The notes beneath the pieces are model-generated. The model saw only the letters and a list, made by a program, of their open reading frames with translations. It ran no database searches and had not been told where the DNA came from. Positions 18,850 through 27,930 of a stretch of 64,000 bases of DNA are shown here, piece after piece (the first letter of the stretch is position 1; the number at the start of each line of letters is the position of its first letter). The stretch lies in NCBI GenBank assembly GCA_944325005.1, contig CALUYO010000004.1, positions 157,593 to 221,592 of the forward strand, written 5' to 3'. The DNA is from Candidatus Gastranaerophilales bacterium (GTDB lineage Bacteria; Cyanobacteriota; Vampirovibrionia; Gastranaerophilales; Gastranaerophilaceae). The translations under genes and the position numbers were made by a program.

Positions 18850-19752
18850 ATGAATGATAAAAAAGAAATATATTATAAATACTTTAACGATAAAATTCTT
18901 CCTAATATTCAAAATATTGAACAATACAGATTGAACCTTATACGTAAAGTTTTTCTATCTTCTTTAATTTTGTTTTGCCTTGGTATTTTGTGTGCTTATA
19001 TATTCATTCTAATCATGCTTAAAGGAGAGTTTAATCCCGTATTATTTCCGGTTTTGCTATTTCTGATGTATGCATTTTTTATAAAGTCTATTATAAATTT
19101 TATAGTTGTAGGGAAAAGATATCAGGAAAGACTGTTTACAGATATTTTTCCTTTATTTCTTTCCCCTGTTGCGAATTTCAAGCCTTGGCCTAAAAACCAT
19201 AATACTGAAACTATACTTGAATCCGGCTTGTTTCATAATTTTGACACTCAGGAAGATGAGGCAACTTTCTTCGGGTTCTATAATCGTACAAATATAATAC
19301 TTTCATCGTCAAGATTAACGATGCCTGTGAGAGGATCAAGCAAACCTGATATGTTTAAGGGGACTTTAATCCAGCTTGAATTAGAAAAATCTATTAATAA
19401 TCATGTAATATTGTTTTCTAAAAATGAGCATAAATATAATAATTATCCTCAGGTTAACCCTCATATAGATGAATTAAACAGATACCTGTATGTTTTTGCA
19501 AAAAATACGAACAATATTTCTTTTATTAATGAAGAATTTTGGAAAATAGTACAAAGATTTGGGGAATTATATACTGCTAAAGGTTTTGAATTTTCGTTTA
19601 AGAATAATATTGTATTAATAGCTCTCAGGCAAAAAAGACCGATGGAATTCGGTTTTTTGTTCCGTTCTCTTTTGAGAGCAAAAAATTACGATGATCTTAT
19701 CGAAAGATTCATCGTAATTTATGATTTGATAGATTTACTTAATAAGCGTTAA
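18850..19752 (+). CDS. DUF3137-like membrane protein
   Basis: 300 residues. Two membrane segments near residues 35-95 precede a soluble domain with 'FFGFYNRTNIILSSSRL' and 'MFKGTLIQLELEK', which recall DUF3137 proteins of unknown function. It lies 18 bases after the membrane protein cluster, so it may be the last gene of that operon. It is convergent with the 1036-residue synthase-like gene, with a few bases of overlap. Confidence 0.6.
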   Translation: MNDKKEIYYKYFNDKILPNIQNIEQYRLNLIRKVFLSSLILFCLGILCAYIFILIMLKGEFNPVLFPVLLFLMYAFFIKSIINFIVVGKRYQERLFTDIFPLFLSPVANFKPWPKNHNTETILESGLFHNFDTQEDEATFFGFYNRTNIILSSSRLTMPVRGSSKPDMFKGTLIQLELEKSINNHVILFSKNEHKYNNYPQVNPHIDELNRYLYVFAKNTNNISFINEEFWKIVQRFGELYTAKGFEFSFKNNIVLIALRQKRPMEFGFLFRSLLRAKNYDDLIERFIVIYDLIDLLNKR

Positions 19753-22700
19753 GCTATTTTATCAATTTTAGGTTTGAGCTCTGTTGTATTAACAGGTATT
19801 TGTGTCGGCGCCGGATTTTCGGAAGCATCATCTTTCTTATCATTGCGTTTCATATAGGCGTATGCTGCTGTACCTAATGCTGCAACACCAATTCCTGTCC
19901 CTATAATAATTTTTGTCCATTTGTTTCTGATCTTCTTGGCGCTGTCTTCTACTGCCATTCCGAATTTATCTCCTACAAGACGTCTGAGCTTATCGATGTT
20001 TCGTGAGTTCATGCCCTTGTCAACTTCAAAAACTTCTGTCATGTAGCGTTCGTTTGCTGATTTCCCGCCGTTATAAGCATTGTTTTCGTGCCAGTCAATT
20101 TTTTGCTGTAAACAATCTCTAACCATTTCGGCATATTTGGATAATTTACCTTCATCTGCTTTGAGCCCATAGTCAGATACAGCGTTAGTCACACATTCTT
20201 CTACTTCTGCAGCATTAGAAATCATTCTTTCTGCATCAATTATATTTCCAAGCTCTTCACCTGTTTTACCCGCAAGTTTAGCAGGATCAATATTTAAATT
20301 TTCAGCTGTTCTAAGGTACGGGTGTTTCGTCAGGTAACCTCTTGTCGCAGCAATAAAGTCAGGTGCTCCGCCTGTATTTGTAGATATTACAGGTGTACCT
20401 GCCGCGAAAGATTCTAGCGGTGTGATTCCGCAGGGTTCAAATCTTGACGTAAAGATAGAATATGTTGCACATCCTACAAGCCTATTGGGGAAGAATCCAT
20501 TAACATAGCAGGCGTTTCCTTTGTAAATTCCTCCGTCAAGTTCTTCAATTTGTCTGATTATATCTTTTACCCATTTGTAATCTCTGGCATTTTCATCCCA
20601 GACTCCTGCTCCTACTATTAATTTTGTATGTTTTTTTACTTCCTTGTCAACATTAGGATCTTTCAAAAAGTCTAAGAATGACCGGAATGTAGAAGGATAT
20701 CCTTTTTGCGGGTCAGGACGCCCCCAGCCCATGAACAGCATATCACCTTCCTGATATTTTGATAAATGTCCTATTACACTTGCATTATTGTCAGAAATTT
20801 GCTTATCAGTAAAGAACATTTTTGTAATTCCTTGGGTACTGCCTTTCTCAAAGGCGTCGCCAAGTGAGTTTAACAGCCATTTAAGGTTTAATTGTTTTGC
20901 ATTTATAACCTCATCGATATTATCGGAAACAATCTTGCCGGCTTCATCATAAACCGGTTTATATTCATATGTTGTAAAACCTGATTTTAATTTTGTTAAA
21001 CCGTTAATGTTATTCCCCTGACAGAAGTTTGCAGTGGGATCATTTAATCTCAGATTTGCGGGAGTGCTTCCGTTAGTAATATCAATTGTTTTGATATTAC
21101 CAAGTTTTGTCGTCATAAATTGGGCAATATCAGGAGTTTCTAATGATTTCATTTCTTTACCGTAATTTACGGACACCGTACCTGCACTCATATTATTCGG
21201 ATTAATTTTTGTGCCGGCAACAGGCGTCATTGAAATATTAAATGTGCGGATATCATTTGCGGTATCAACGTAATCATCAAGGAAATTTTCCATAAACGGG
21301 CGCATGATTTGATTTACATAGCTTTTTTCTTCTTTTGTTGCGCTGTTCCAGTGAGATTCAATTTTACGTAATTTTTCTATTTGAGGGTGCTTGTTAAGAA
21401 GATCTATATCTTCTTTTCTTGCGACCATTCTGAAAAATTCAAACGGATTACTTTCTGCGCCCTGGTAATCTCTTCCGGGATTGTGGAATGTTCCGTGAAC
21501 TTTCAAGCCGTTGTAGTATTCATTCCCGAAGTGTGAAGCATCAGCTATGGCATTCATTGTGATAAATGCCGGTCTGTCATGAAGCCACCAGTTTGCGGGA
21601 TTATAATTACCATGAGCTTCAGTATTCAATTTAGGCAATATTTCAACAAGAGCTCTGTTATTATCAGCATAAGCTACATTTGTGCTAACATATTCTCTGC
21701 CGCCATTTGTACTGTATGCACCTGTAGAGTATGAACCGGTTGTTCCGTAGGCTCCATAGGCACTGTAACCTTTGCCGCCTGCCCCGTATGCAGTTTCAAG
21801 TTTTGCAAGATCTTCTGTATGAACAAAGTATGCTGAGTTTCTTTCTTTTACTTCCGGAGCTGCTTTTATAGAAGATTTTATTGCTTTTATTTTATTTTGA
21901 ACTTCTTCAGTATTTAGTTTTTCATTGTATGATGTATCAATTTTATTCTGAATTTCGTCAGAGTTAATTCTTTCATTTATTGCTTTCTGTATTTTTTCTT
22001 CTATATTGTTACGGTTTTTTTTAACTTCTGTAGAAATTCTAGTCAATTCATCCGGTTGTTTTTTTCTAGCTTCTTCTGTCAGCCTTTGATCTTCTTGTGC
22101 GGCTTTCTCCAATTGTTCTTTATATTTTTCACGAATTTGTGCAGTAATTTCTTCTTTGATAGGTTTTGTTACTTCTGCGAGCAATTTCTTTTTATAGTTG
22201 TTTACGGGGACTTCGGCAGAATCCGGAATGTCTACGGCTCTAAACAGCCTGTAGGTGACATCTTTTGTTTTTGTAATAGAATCATCTGCCGGTCTGGTAA
22301 ATGATCCCTGAATTCCGGCGTCTTCCAGTCTTATGATTTGTGACATGCCTTTATCATTGGGTTCTACTCTTATAGCGTAAGCTAGTTTTTCTCCTTCTTT
22401 TAATTTGACTCTTTTGGCTACATCTTCAAGAGTTTCATTTTGTTTGGCAGAGATAAAGCTTCCTGCAGGATAGGTTTCATTATAAATACCACGTTTATCC
22501 TTTGTTAATTTAACAACAGTAACACCGCCATCTCCATTATTAAAACTATGGTAAGGTGAAAAATCTCTGATATCTGCTCCTTCATGCAGTCTCCAGCTTA
22601 TCGGTGCTTCCTGGGTAACTACACCTAAGCCGCCGGCATTATAAGTTTTTACTCCATATCGTTTATTTTCAGGGGCATAAGAAAGAAATTGATGAATATT

Positions 22701-22859
22701 TTTGTCGTTCCCTGTAAAACTTAAAATAACCCCTGAGGTTATTCGCGGAGGAACTACACTCATCGCAATCGGCATGGTTTGATTGTTAGCCTCTACTTTG
22801 TCATTTTTTCTAATACTGTTTGCCCTGATCTGATTTGGCATAACTGAATAAACACGCAT
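19749..22859 (-). CDS. Large chimeric starch/glycogen-synthase-like glycosyltransferase with coiled-coil insert and C-terminal membrane anchor
   Basis: 1036 residues. Residues 47-50 carry an SFTG motif. Residues ~60-120 contain 'KTYNAGGLGVVTQEAP', resembling the N-terminal half of GT5 synthases. Residues ~220-340 are a highly charged, probably coiled-coil insert, followed by a Tyr/Gly-rich stretch ('YGAYGTTGSYSTGAYS'). The C-terminal half has 'FTSRFEPCGITPLESF' and 'GTPVISTNTGGAPDF', the E-x7-E signature of GT-B retaining enzymes. A single hydrophobic helix ('IIIGTGIGVAALGTAAYAYM') lies near the end. Usual synthases are about 480 residues, so this is roughly twice that. It may polymerise alpha-glucan at a membrane; the function is inferred. 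Confidence 0.75.
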   Translation of the reverse strand: MRVYSVMPNQIRANSIRKNDKVEANNQTMPIAMSVVPPRITSGVILSFTGNDKNIHQFLSYAPENKRYGVKTYNAGGLGVVTQEAPISWRLHEGADIRDFSPYHSFNNGDGGVTVVKLTKDKRGIYNETYPAGSFISAKQNETLEDVAKRVKLKEGEKLAYAIRVEPNDKGMSQIIRLEDAGIQGSFTRPADDSITKTKDVTYRLFRAVDIPDSAEVPVNNYKKKLLAEVTKPIKEEITAQIREKYKEQLEKAAQEDQRLTEEARKKQPDELTRISTEVKKNRNNIEEKIQKAINERINSDEIQNKIDTSYNEKLNTEEVQNKIKAIKSSIKAAPEVKERNSAYFVHTEDLAKLETAYGAGGKGYSAYGAYGTTGSYSTGAYSTNGGREYVSTNVAYADNNRALVEILPKLNTEAHGNYNPANWWLHDRPAFITMNAIADASHFGNEYYNGLKVHGTFHNPGRDYQGAESNPFEFFRMVARKEDIDLLNKHPQIEKLRKIESHWNSATKEEKSYVNQIMRPFMENFLDDYVDTANDIRTFNISMTPVAGTKINPNNMSAGTVSVNYGKEMKSLETPDIAQFMTTKLGNIKTIDITNGSTPANLRLNDPTANFCQGNNINGLTKLKSGFTTYEYKPVYDEAGKIVSDNIDEVINAKQLNLKWLLNSLGDAFEKGSTQGITKMFFTDKQISDNNASVIGHLSKYQEGDMLFMGWGRPDPQKGYPSTFRSFLDFLKDPNVDKEVKKHTKLIVGAGVWDENARDYKWVKDIIRQIEELDGGIYKGNACYVNGFFPNRLVGCATYSIFTSRFEPCGITPLESFAAGTPVISTNTGGAPDFIAATRGYLTKHPYLRTAENLNIDPAKLAGKTGEELGNIIDAERMISNAAEVEECVTNAVSDYGLKADEGKLSKYAEMVRDCLQQKIDWHENNAYNGGKSANERYMTEVFEVDKGMNSRNIDKLRRLVGDKFGMAVEDSAKKIRNKWTKIIIGTGIGVAALGTAAYAYMKRNDKKDDASENPAPTQIPVNTTELKPKIDKIA

Positions 22860-23075
22860 ATTTACACCTACATCCCGTTTATAAAATATATACTACTTAT
22901 TAATAATTTTGCAGAAAATTTTTCCCTGCCACTATAGTAAAATGCTGACATGATTTTTTTCAATAGTAATTTACTATATTATTAAGGAATATTAAGTAAA
23001 TTTTTTTCAATAATTAAAGTTTTTTAGTTAAATTTAAAGTAATATTATATCTATAGTTTGTAATAAGGTGAAAAA

Positions 23076-24356
23076 ATGGATAGATTTTTTGGATTATTTG
23101 GAATTGTTTTAATATTCGGGATTGCATATTTAATGTCAAACAATCGTAAGGCAATTAACTATAAAACAGTTGGAACAGGTTTTTTACTTCAGGTACTTCT
23201 GGCTCTTTTTATATTCAAAGTACCTTTAGGTCGTGCATTATTTTATAATCTCGGGTTATTTATTCAAAAAATTCTTGAATTTGCAAAAGAAGGAGGTTCG
23301 TTTGTATTCGGGCCTTTAATGACGGAACATAAAATTACGGCTGTATTTGGAGATGGTGCGCAGGTATTTGCTTTGCAGCTTGTAGCATCATTAATTTTTA
23401 TGATGATCTTGGTTAATATACTTTACTATTATGGCATAATGCAGCGTATAGTTCCGCTTTTTGGAAAGGCCATGAATAAGTTAATGGGAGTAAGCGGTGC
23501 TGAAGCTCTGTCAAACGTTGCAAGTGCGTTCGTCGGACAAATTGCAGCACAGATTATGATTAGACCGTATCTGGCCAAACTAACACGTTCAGAGCTTCTT
23601 GCATCAATGACAGGAAGTATGGCATGTATTTCCGGTGCAACAATGCCTATTTATATAGGAATGGGCATTCCCGCACAGTACCTTCTTGCTGCTTCAATTA
23701 TGGCTGCACCGGGAGCTCTTGTGATATCAAAAATTGTTTTTCCAGAAACCGGCGTACCGGAAACAAGTGAGGATATTAAAATTACATACAGTAAGAAAAG
23801 AAAACCTTATATTAATGTTTTTGATGCAATATCTGCAGGAGCTTCAGAGGGAATGAAAGTTGCAATTAATGTTGTTGCCATGATTTTGGCTCTTGTTGCT
23901 CTTGTTGCCATGATTGACTGGGTTTTGGGCTGTGCTGGCAATCTGGTTGTTAAATATCTGCATATTAACTTTGCATCTTTTGATTTAACCAATCTTTCTT
24001 TAAAACTAATTCTGGGTAAAATATTTGCTGTTTTCGCTTATTTTATGGGAGTCCCGATGGGAGAGGCTACAACAGTCGGTAGTTTAATGGGAACAAAACT
24101 TGTTTTAAATGAAATGGTTGCTTATTTTGATATGACACATCTCCCGGCTGCTTTATCAGATAAAAGCTTTTTGATAGCAAGTTTTGCGTTATGCAGTTTT
24201 GGGAATTTCGGTTCTATCGCAATTCAGCTGGGTGGGATTGGAGAACTTGCTCCTAACCAGAGAAAAAATTTAGCGCGACTCGGGGTAAGAGCGTTAATAT
24301 GCGGAACATTGACATGTTATATGTCTGCGGCTATTGCAGGGGTTTTGTTTAATTAA
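23076..24356 (+). CDS. Concentrative nucleoside transporter (CNT/NupC family)
   Basis: 426 residues with about ten membrane segments. 'GFLLQVLLALFIFKVPLGR' and 'LFGKAMNKLMGVSGAEAL' match the CNT scaffold, and 'SMACISGATMPIYIGMGIP' and 'SKIVFPETGVPE' match the conserved core. Family members bring nucleosides in with protons or sodium. It is a single gene divergent from the synthase-like gene and ends just upstream of the promoter for prepilin locus 4. Confidence 0.9.
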   Translation: MDRFFGLFGIVLIFGIAYLMSNNRKAINYKTVGTGFLLQVLLALFIFKVPLGRALFYNLGLFIQKILEFAKEGGSFVFGPLMTEHKITAVFGDGAQVFALQLVASLIFMMILVNILYYYGIMQRIVPLFGKAMNKLMGVSGAEALSNVASAFVGQIAAQIMIRPYLAKLTRSELLASMTGSMACISGATMPIYIGMGIPAQYLLAASIMAAPGALVISKIVFPETGVPETSEDIKITYSKKRKPYINVFDAISAGASEGMKVAINVVAMILALVALVAMIDWVLGCAGNLVVKYLHINFASFDLTNLSLKLILGKIFAVFAYFMGVPMGEATTVGSLMGTKLVLNEMVAYFDMTHLPAALSDKSFLIASFALCSFGNFGSIAIQLGGIGELAPNQRKNLARLGVRALICGTLTCYMSAAIAGVLFN

Positions 24357-24361
24357 ACACC

Positions 24362-24390
24362 TTGATTTACTTTGAAAAATTTGTTATAAT
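24362..24390 (+). promoter_or_regulatory. Sigma70-type promoter upstream of G10 locus 4
   Basis: TTGATT, 17-base spacer, TATAAT (24385-24390), then AGAGGAGA and ATG 24418. Confidence 0.65.
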
Positions 24391-24417
24391 TTATTTAATA
24401 AAAAAGAGGAGATAGAT

Positions 24418-25175
24418 ATGAAAAATTTATTTGGATTTATTAAATCGGGGGGGGGGCAAATCTAAGCTTCTCATACGCTTTTACGTTGGCAGAGGTTTTA
24501 ATTACTCTTGGAATTATCGGAGTGGTTGCTGCTATGACTATGCCTTCATTGATTTCCAAGCATAGAGAAAGGGTCTTTGTAGAGCAATTAAAACAGAGTT
24601 ATTCTATTTTTTCACAGGCATATTTGATGGCTACAACAGAAAATGGTCCGGCTGATTTTTGGGACTTGGGTGAAAAAGCGACTATGGAAGGCGCTGAAAA
24701 AGTTTTTGATATATTTGAGCCATATTTAAGTAAAGTCCAATCCTGTAGAGAAGAATCCGGATGTTTTGCTGAAAGTTATAAAACATTTAGCGGTGTTGAT
24801 TATGGCTATGCCCCTTATGCCCATACTATGTACACAAGAGGTATATTAGCCAACGGAGTATCATTTGCTTTTTCAAGTGGCGGAAGTGGCTGCCAAAACA
24901 GTAGCGGTCCATTGTATCCGAAAATCTGTGCTGTTTTATATGTTGATTTAAATAGTTATAAATACCCAAATAAGGCAGGTGTTGATTATTTTGGATTTTA
25001 TATAACTCCAAATGCAATTTTACCTATCGGAATGAAAGGATATGATGGAGGGGAAAATGGCTATACGTGTCAGTATAAGGGAACAGGCAGCGGCAATGGT
25101 ACAGGATGTACTGCCTGGGTATTAAGCAATCAAAATATGGATTATTTGCGTCGTGACATTTCCTCTGATTGGTAA
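24418..25175 (+). CDS. Type IV prepilin-like protein split by a G10 tract
   Basis: ATG 24418, with a strong ribosome site, encodes MKNLFGFIKSGGGQI and then TAA. The body (AFTLAEVLITLGIIGVV onward) is in another frame. One extra G gives SGGGANLSFSY leading into AFTLAEV and a 252-residue protein. The body contains 'CREESGCF' and further Cys, 'AVLYVDLNSYKYPNKAG' and a Trp near the C-terminus, so it is a different subfamily from the 1860, 5758 and 6803 proteins. From the tract to the prepilin helix it is nearly identical to locus 5 (35937), while the head is unrelated. The only start inside the body is a weak TTG at 24486 that would destroy the prepilin signal. Confidence 0.78.
24446..24471 (+). 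repeat. G10 element, copy 4 (C-G10-C-N7-AGCTTCT)
   Basis: Ten G at 24447-24456, then C, AAATCTA and AGCTTCT (24465-24471). The downstream sequence is almost identical to copy 5. Confidence 0.92.
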
Positions 25176-25177
25176 GG

Positions 25178-25483
25178 TTATTGGGGCAGATGCTTTTGCC
25201 AGTCGCCTTCCAGGCTCTGGATAAACCGGTGTGCGTCAATTACGTCATCATAATTTATAGGTTCGGGACCTTCCTGAACTTCTAATGGTTCATAATTTTT
25301 TATATCAATATCTGTAAATCCGACAAAGGCAATCCCAAAATTTTTCCCGCAGTGTTTACATTCCAAACCTATGACAGTAAGTCCTTCTTCTTCACGTTTG
25401 ACGGTCACAGAGTCCTCATCAAAGCTGTTTTTACATTGTGAACAGCATAAGTTATAAAATAATTTTTCTATTTTCTTTTTCAT
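25178..25483 (-). CDS. Small zinc-ribbon-like protein
   Basis: 101 residues. Two Cys pairs, 'CCSQCKNSF' (near residues 13-17) and 'CKHCGKNFG' (near 42-45), form a four-Cys zinc ribbon. The rest is acidic and soluble. I do not recognise a named family. It is convergent with the prepilin gene at a distance of two bases and has no obvious operon partner. Confidence 0.6.
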   Translation of the reverse strand: MKKKIEKLFYNLCCSQCKNSFDEDSVTVKREEEGLTVIGLECKHCGKNFGIAFVGFTDIDIKNYEPLEVQEGPEPINYDDVIDAHRFIQSLEGDWQKHLPQ

Positions 25484-25617
25484 AAAGTCCTCACTAATAT
25501 TATATTTAAAATTTTATTAAAAAATGTTAATTTTTCTCAGAGCATGGGTATAATATAAATAGCGGATTATATATGTCGTTTCGGTTCGCTAAAGCTTAAC
25601 AGATAGGAGTGTTTATC

Positions 25618-25713
25618 ATGGAAGCTATTAACTTAATTCTATTCGGTTTCATCGTTTATACTGCGTTAATCGTAGTTCCGAGCATCTGGGAAGAATTAAC
25701 TACTGAAGGATAA
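25618..25713 (+). CDS. 31-residue single-span membrane peptide
   Basis: ATG 25618 follows TAGGAG with eight-base spacing, and a GGTATAATAT -10 element lies about 70 bases upstream. The peptide has a hydrophobic span 'LILFGFIVYTALIVV' and an acidic C-terminus 'SIWEELTTEG'. Codons are unusually C-ending (TTC, ATC), as in highly expressed genes. The size and one-helix layout are reminiscent of small photosynthetic-complex or respiratory subunits, but I see no real match. It stands alone between the zinc-ribbon gene and bioA. Too short for default gene callers. Confidence 0.55.
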   Translation: MEAINLILFGFIVYTALIVVPSIWEELTTEG

Positions 25714-25831
25714 GATCCTTTAAAATTTCAGACGAAGATTAATGTTGAGAGTTCCATTTTCTTCAAAATTTCGCCAAGTGTGTAAGTATTTGTTTTAAAA
25801 AGTGTAAGTTGTACGTTATTTGTTTAACGCA

Positions 25832-27184
25832 TTATTTTGTTGCGGTCAAAATTTCATCTAAACATTTACGTGCAATATCGGTGGCAAGGTCCATATCTTT
25901 TCTTTCCATAATCAGCGGTGGATTAAAATACAGGACATCACCGAGTGGTCTTAAAATAACTCCCTCCATCAAAGCCTTTTTGTATATTTGGTAACCTGTT
26001 CTCAAGTTACTGTCAAAAGGCTTTTTACTTTGCTTATCATGCACTAGTTCTATTGCATTAATTAAGCCTATATGGCGAACTTCTCCAACATTGGGATGTG
26101 AGAGAAATTTTTCTTTTATTATGTTGTTAAAATAAACTGCATTTTCCTGCGCTTTTTTTAAAACACTGCCATCCTCTAGAATATCTAATACTGCGTTTGC
26201 AGCAGAACATGCAAGAGGATTTCCGCTATAGGTGTGACTGTGCATAAATGCTTTTCCTGTATTATAATCTGCGTAAAATGCATCGTAAATTTTTTTAGTA
26301 GTAACAAAAAGTGCCATTGGCATGTAGCCGCCTGTCAGACCTTTTGAAAGGCACATAATATCAGGAGAAACTCCGGCATGATTAAAGGCAAACATTTTAC
26401 CGGTTCTTCCAAAGCCTGTTGCAATTTCGTCGGCAATTAAGTGTACATTGTACTCATTACATAATTCGCGAAGTCTTTTTAAATAAAGTGCAGGATATAT
26501 TTTCATTCCTGCAGAACCCTGTAAAAGCGGCTCCACAAGTATTGCAGAAGTTTCATGACCGTATTGCGCAAATGTTTTTTCTGCATGTTCAAAACATTCG
26601 CAGTTACATGTTTCACGTTTTTTTCCGTACGGGCATCTGTAACAATCAGGACCTTGTATTTTCTTTATATCCATTAAAATAGGTTTATAAAGTTTTGTAT
26701 AAAGGTCGCAGTCACCGGCAGAAAGCGCTCCTATAGTTTCTCCATGATAGGCATCTGTTAATGCCATGAATTTTGTTTTTTGCGGGTTACCTGTCTGCCG
26801 GTGATATTGAAAACTTACTTTCATTGAAGCCTCAATTGCTGATGACCCGTTATCTGTAAAATTAAATTTACACAAACCTTCAGGCATTATTTTAGAAAGC
26901 CTTTCACAGAGCCTTATAGCCTGTGTATGTGTAAAATTTGCAAATATAACATGTTCAAGTTCATCTATCTGCTTTTTTACAGCCTGATTAATTATCGGAT
27001 TGCAGTGTCCGAGAAGATTACACCACCAAGAACTTATTACATCTATATATCTTTTTCCTTCTGTATCATAAAGATAAATTCCCTCGCCGCGTTTAATTAC
27101 TATAGGTTTTAGCTCCTCGTAATCTTTCATCTGAGAACAGGGATGCCATATATATTTAATATCTTTTTCAGCCCAGTTTTCCAT
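25832..27184 (-). CDS. bioA: Adenosylmethionine-8-amino-7-oxononanoate aminotransferase
   Basis: 450 residues, fold-type I PLP enzyme that makes 7,8-diaminopelargonate for biotin synthesis. 'KYIWHPCSQMKDYE' and 'SSWWCNLLGHCNP' are BioA-type N-terminal motifs. 'HLIADEIATGFGRTG' carries the PLP Asp, 'MCLSKGLTGGYMP' the Schiff-base Lys, and 'SGNPLACSAANAVLD' follows. It lies two bases downstream of bioD, so the two form an operon. bioB and bioF are not in the window. Confidence 0.95.
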   Translation of the reverse strand: MENWAEKDIKYIWHPCSQMKDYEELKPIVIKRGEGIYLYDTEGKRYIDVISSWWCNLLGHCNPIINQAVKKQIDELEHVIFANFTHTQAIRLCERLSKIMPEGLCKFNFTDNGSSAIEASMKVSFQYHRQTGNPQKTKFMALTDAYHGETIGALSAGDCDLYTKLYKPILMDIKKIQGPDCYRCPYGKKRETCNCECFEHAEKTFAQYGHETSAILVEPLLQGSAGMKIYPALYLKRLRELCNEYNVHLIADEIATGFGRTGKMFAFNHAGVSPDIMCLSKGLTGGYMPMALFVTTKKIYDAFYADYNTGKAFMHSHTYSGNPLACSAANAVLDILEDGSVLKKAQENAVYFNNIIKEKFLSHPNVGEVRHIGLINAIELVHDKQSKKPFDSNLRTGYQIYKKALMEGVILRPLGDVLYFNPPLIMERKDMDLATDIARKCLDEILTATK

Positions 27185-27186
27185 GC

Positions 27187-27861
27187 TTATACCTCTTTAA
27201 AAAGTGTTGATAAATCTTCAATATCATTGTCTCCTTTTTTTATGGCAGAGACAATCTTTGCTCCGGTTAATTTTTCAATCTGAATTTTATTATCTTTTTG
27301 CATTAAATCTATTTCATCATAGTTATTTAAGATTATGCCTTTTATATTAATACCATGCTGCTTGGCATATTCAACTGTAAGTATAGTAGAATTTATTGTT
27401 CCAAGAGATGCTGAGGCAACTATAATAATATCAAGTCCGAGTGCTTTAATAATATCCGTTAGCATAAGCTTTTCTTGTCTGAGATTAAAGGGGCAGGCTA
27501 TTCCTCCGGCACCTTCCACAACAATATAGTCAAATTCTTTTTTTATGCGCTCAAAGTCTTTTTTAATTTTTTCTAATTTTATTGGATTATTTTCTATCTC
27601 TGCAGCCAGATGCGGGGAAACTGCAGGTTTAAATATGTAGGATACATAATCTGCAGGATCTGTGTTTATTCCTGCCTGTTTTAATACGTATGCACAATCT
27701 CCGGGGATAATTTTATCATCAATAATTTCAGCTCCGCTTAAAGCAGGTTTGAAGTAACCGCAATTATATCCGCATTGTCTTAATTTTCTTACAATAAGGG
27801 CCGAAATATAAGTTTTCCCGATGTCTGTACCTGTTGCTGTAATAAATATTGCTTTAGGCAT
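27187..27861 (-). CDS. bioD: Dethiobiotin synthetase
   Basis: 224 residues from ATG 27861, preceded by GGAGGAGG. ATP-dependent ring closure to dethiobiotin. The P-loop 'TATGTDIGKT' at the N-terminus, 'KPALSG' and 'VEGAGGIACPF' are BioD signatures. The frame is open slightly upstream, but this start has the best ribosome site. Upstream gene of bioD-bioA. No BirA-type operator could be picked out with confidence. Confidence 0.95.
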   Translation of the reverse strand: MPKAIFITATGTDIGKTYISALIVRKLRQCGYNCGYFKPALSGAEIIDDKIIPGDCAYVLKQAGINTDPADYVSYIFKPAVSPHLAAEIENNPIKLEKIKKDFERIKKEFDYIVVEGAGGIACPFNLRQEKLMLTDIIKALGLDIIIVASASLGTINSTILTVEYAKQHGINIKGIILNNYDEIDLMQKDNKIQIEKLTGAKIVSAIKKGDNDIEDLSTLFKEV

Positions 27862-27879
27862 AACCTCCTCCATACGCAT

Positions 27880-27915
27880 AAAAATGCGGCAACTTTATGT
27901 TACCGCATAATTTTT
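27880..27915 (-). terminator. Rho-independent terminator after the TpsB-like gene
   Basis: On the minus strand, ATGCGG-T-AAC / GTT-G-CCGCAT with a short loop and a T run, about 20 bases past the stop at 27931 and just before the bioD ribosome site. Confidence 0.7.
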
Positions 27916-27930
27916 TTTATTCAATATTAT

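Noticed and set aside
24486..25175. Internal TTG at 24486 as the true start of prepilin locus 4
   Set aside because: It would remove the prepilin cleavage site (AFTL) and has no ribosome site; the same holds for the equivalent codon in locus 5.
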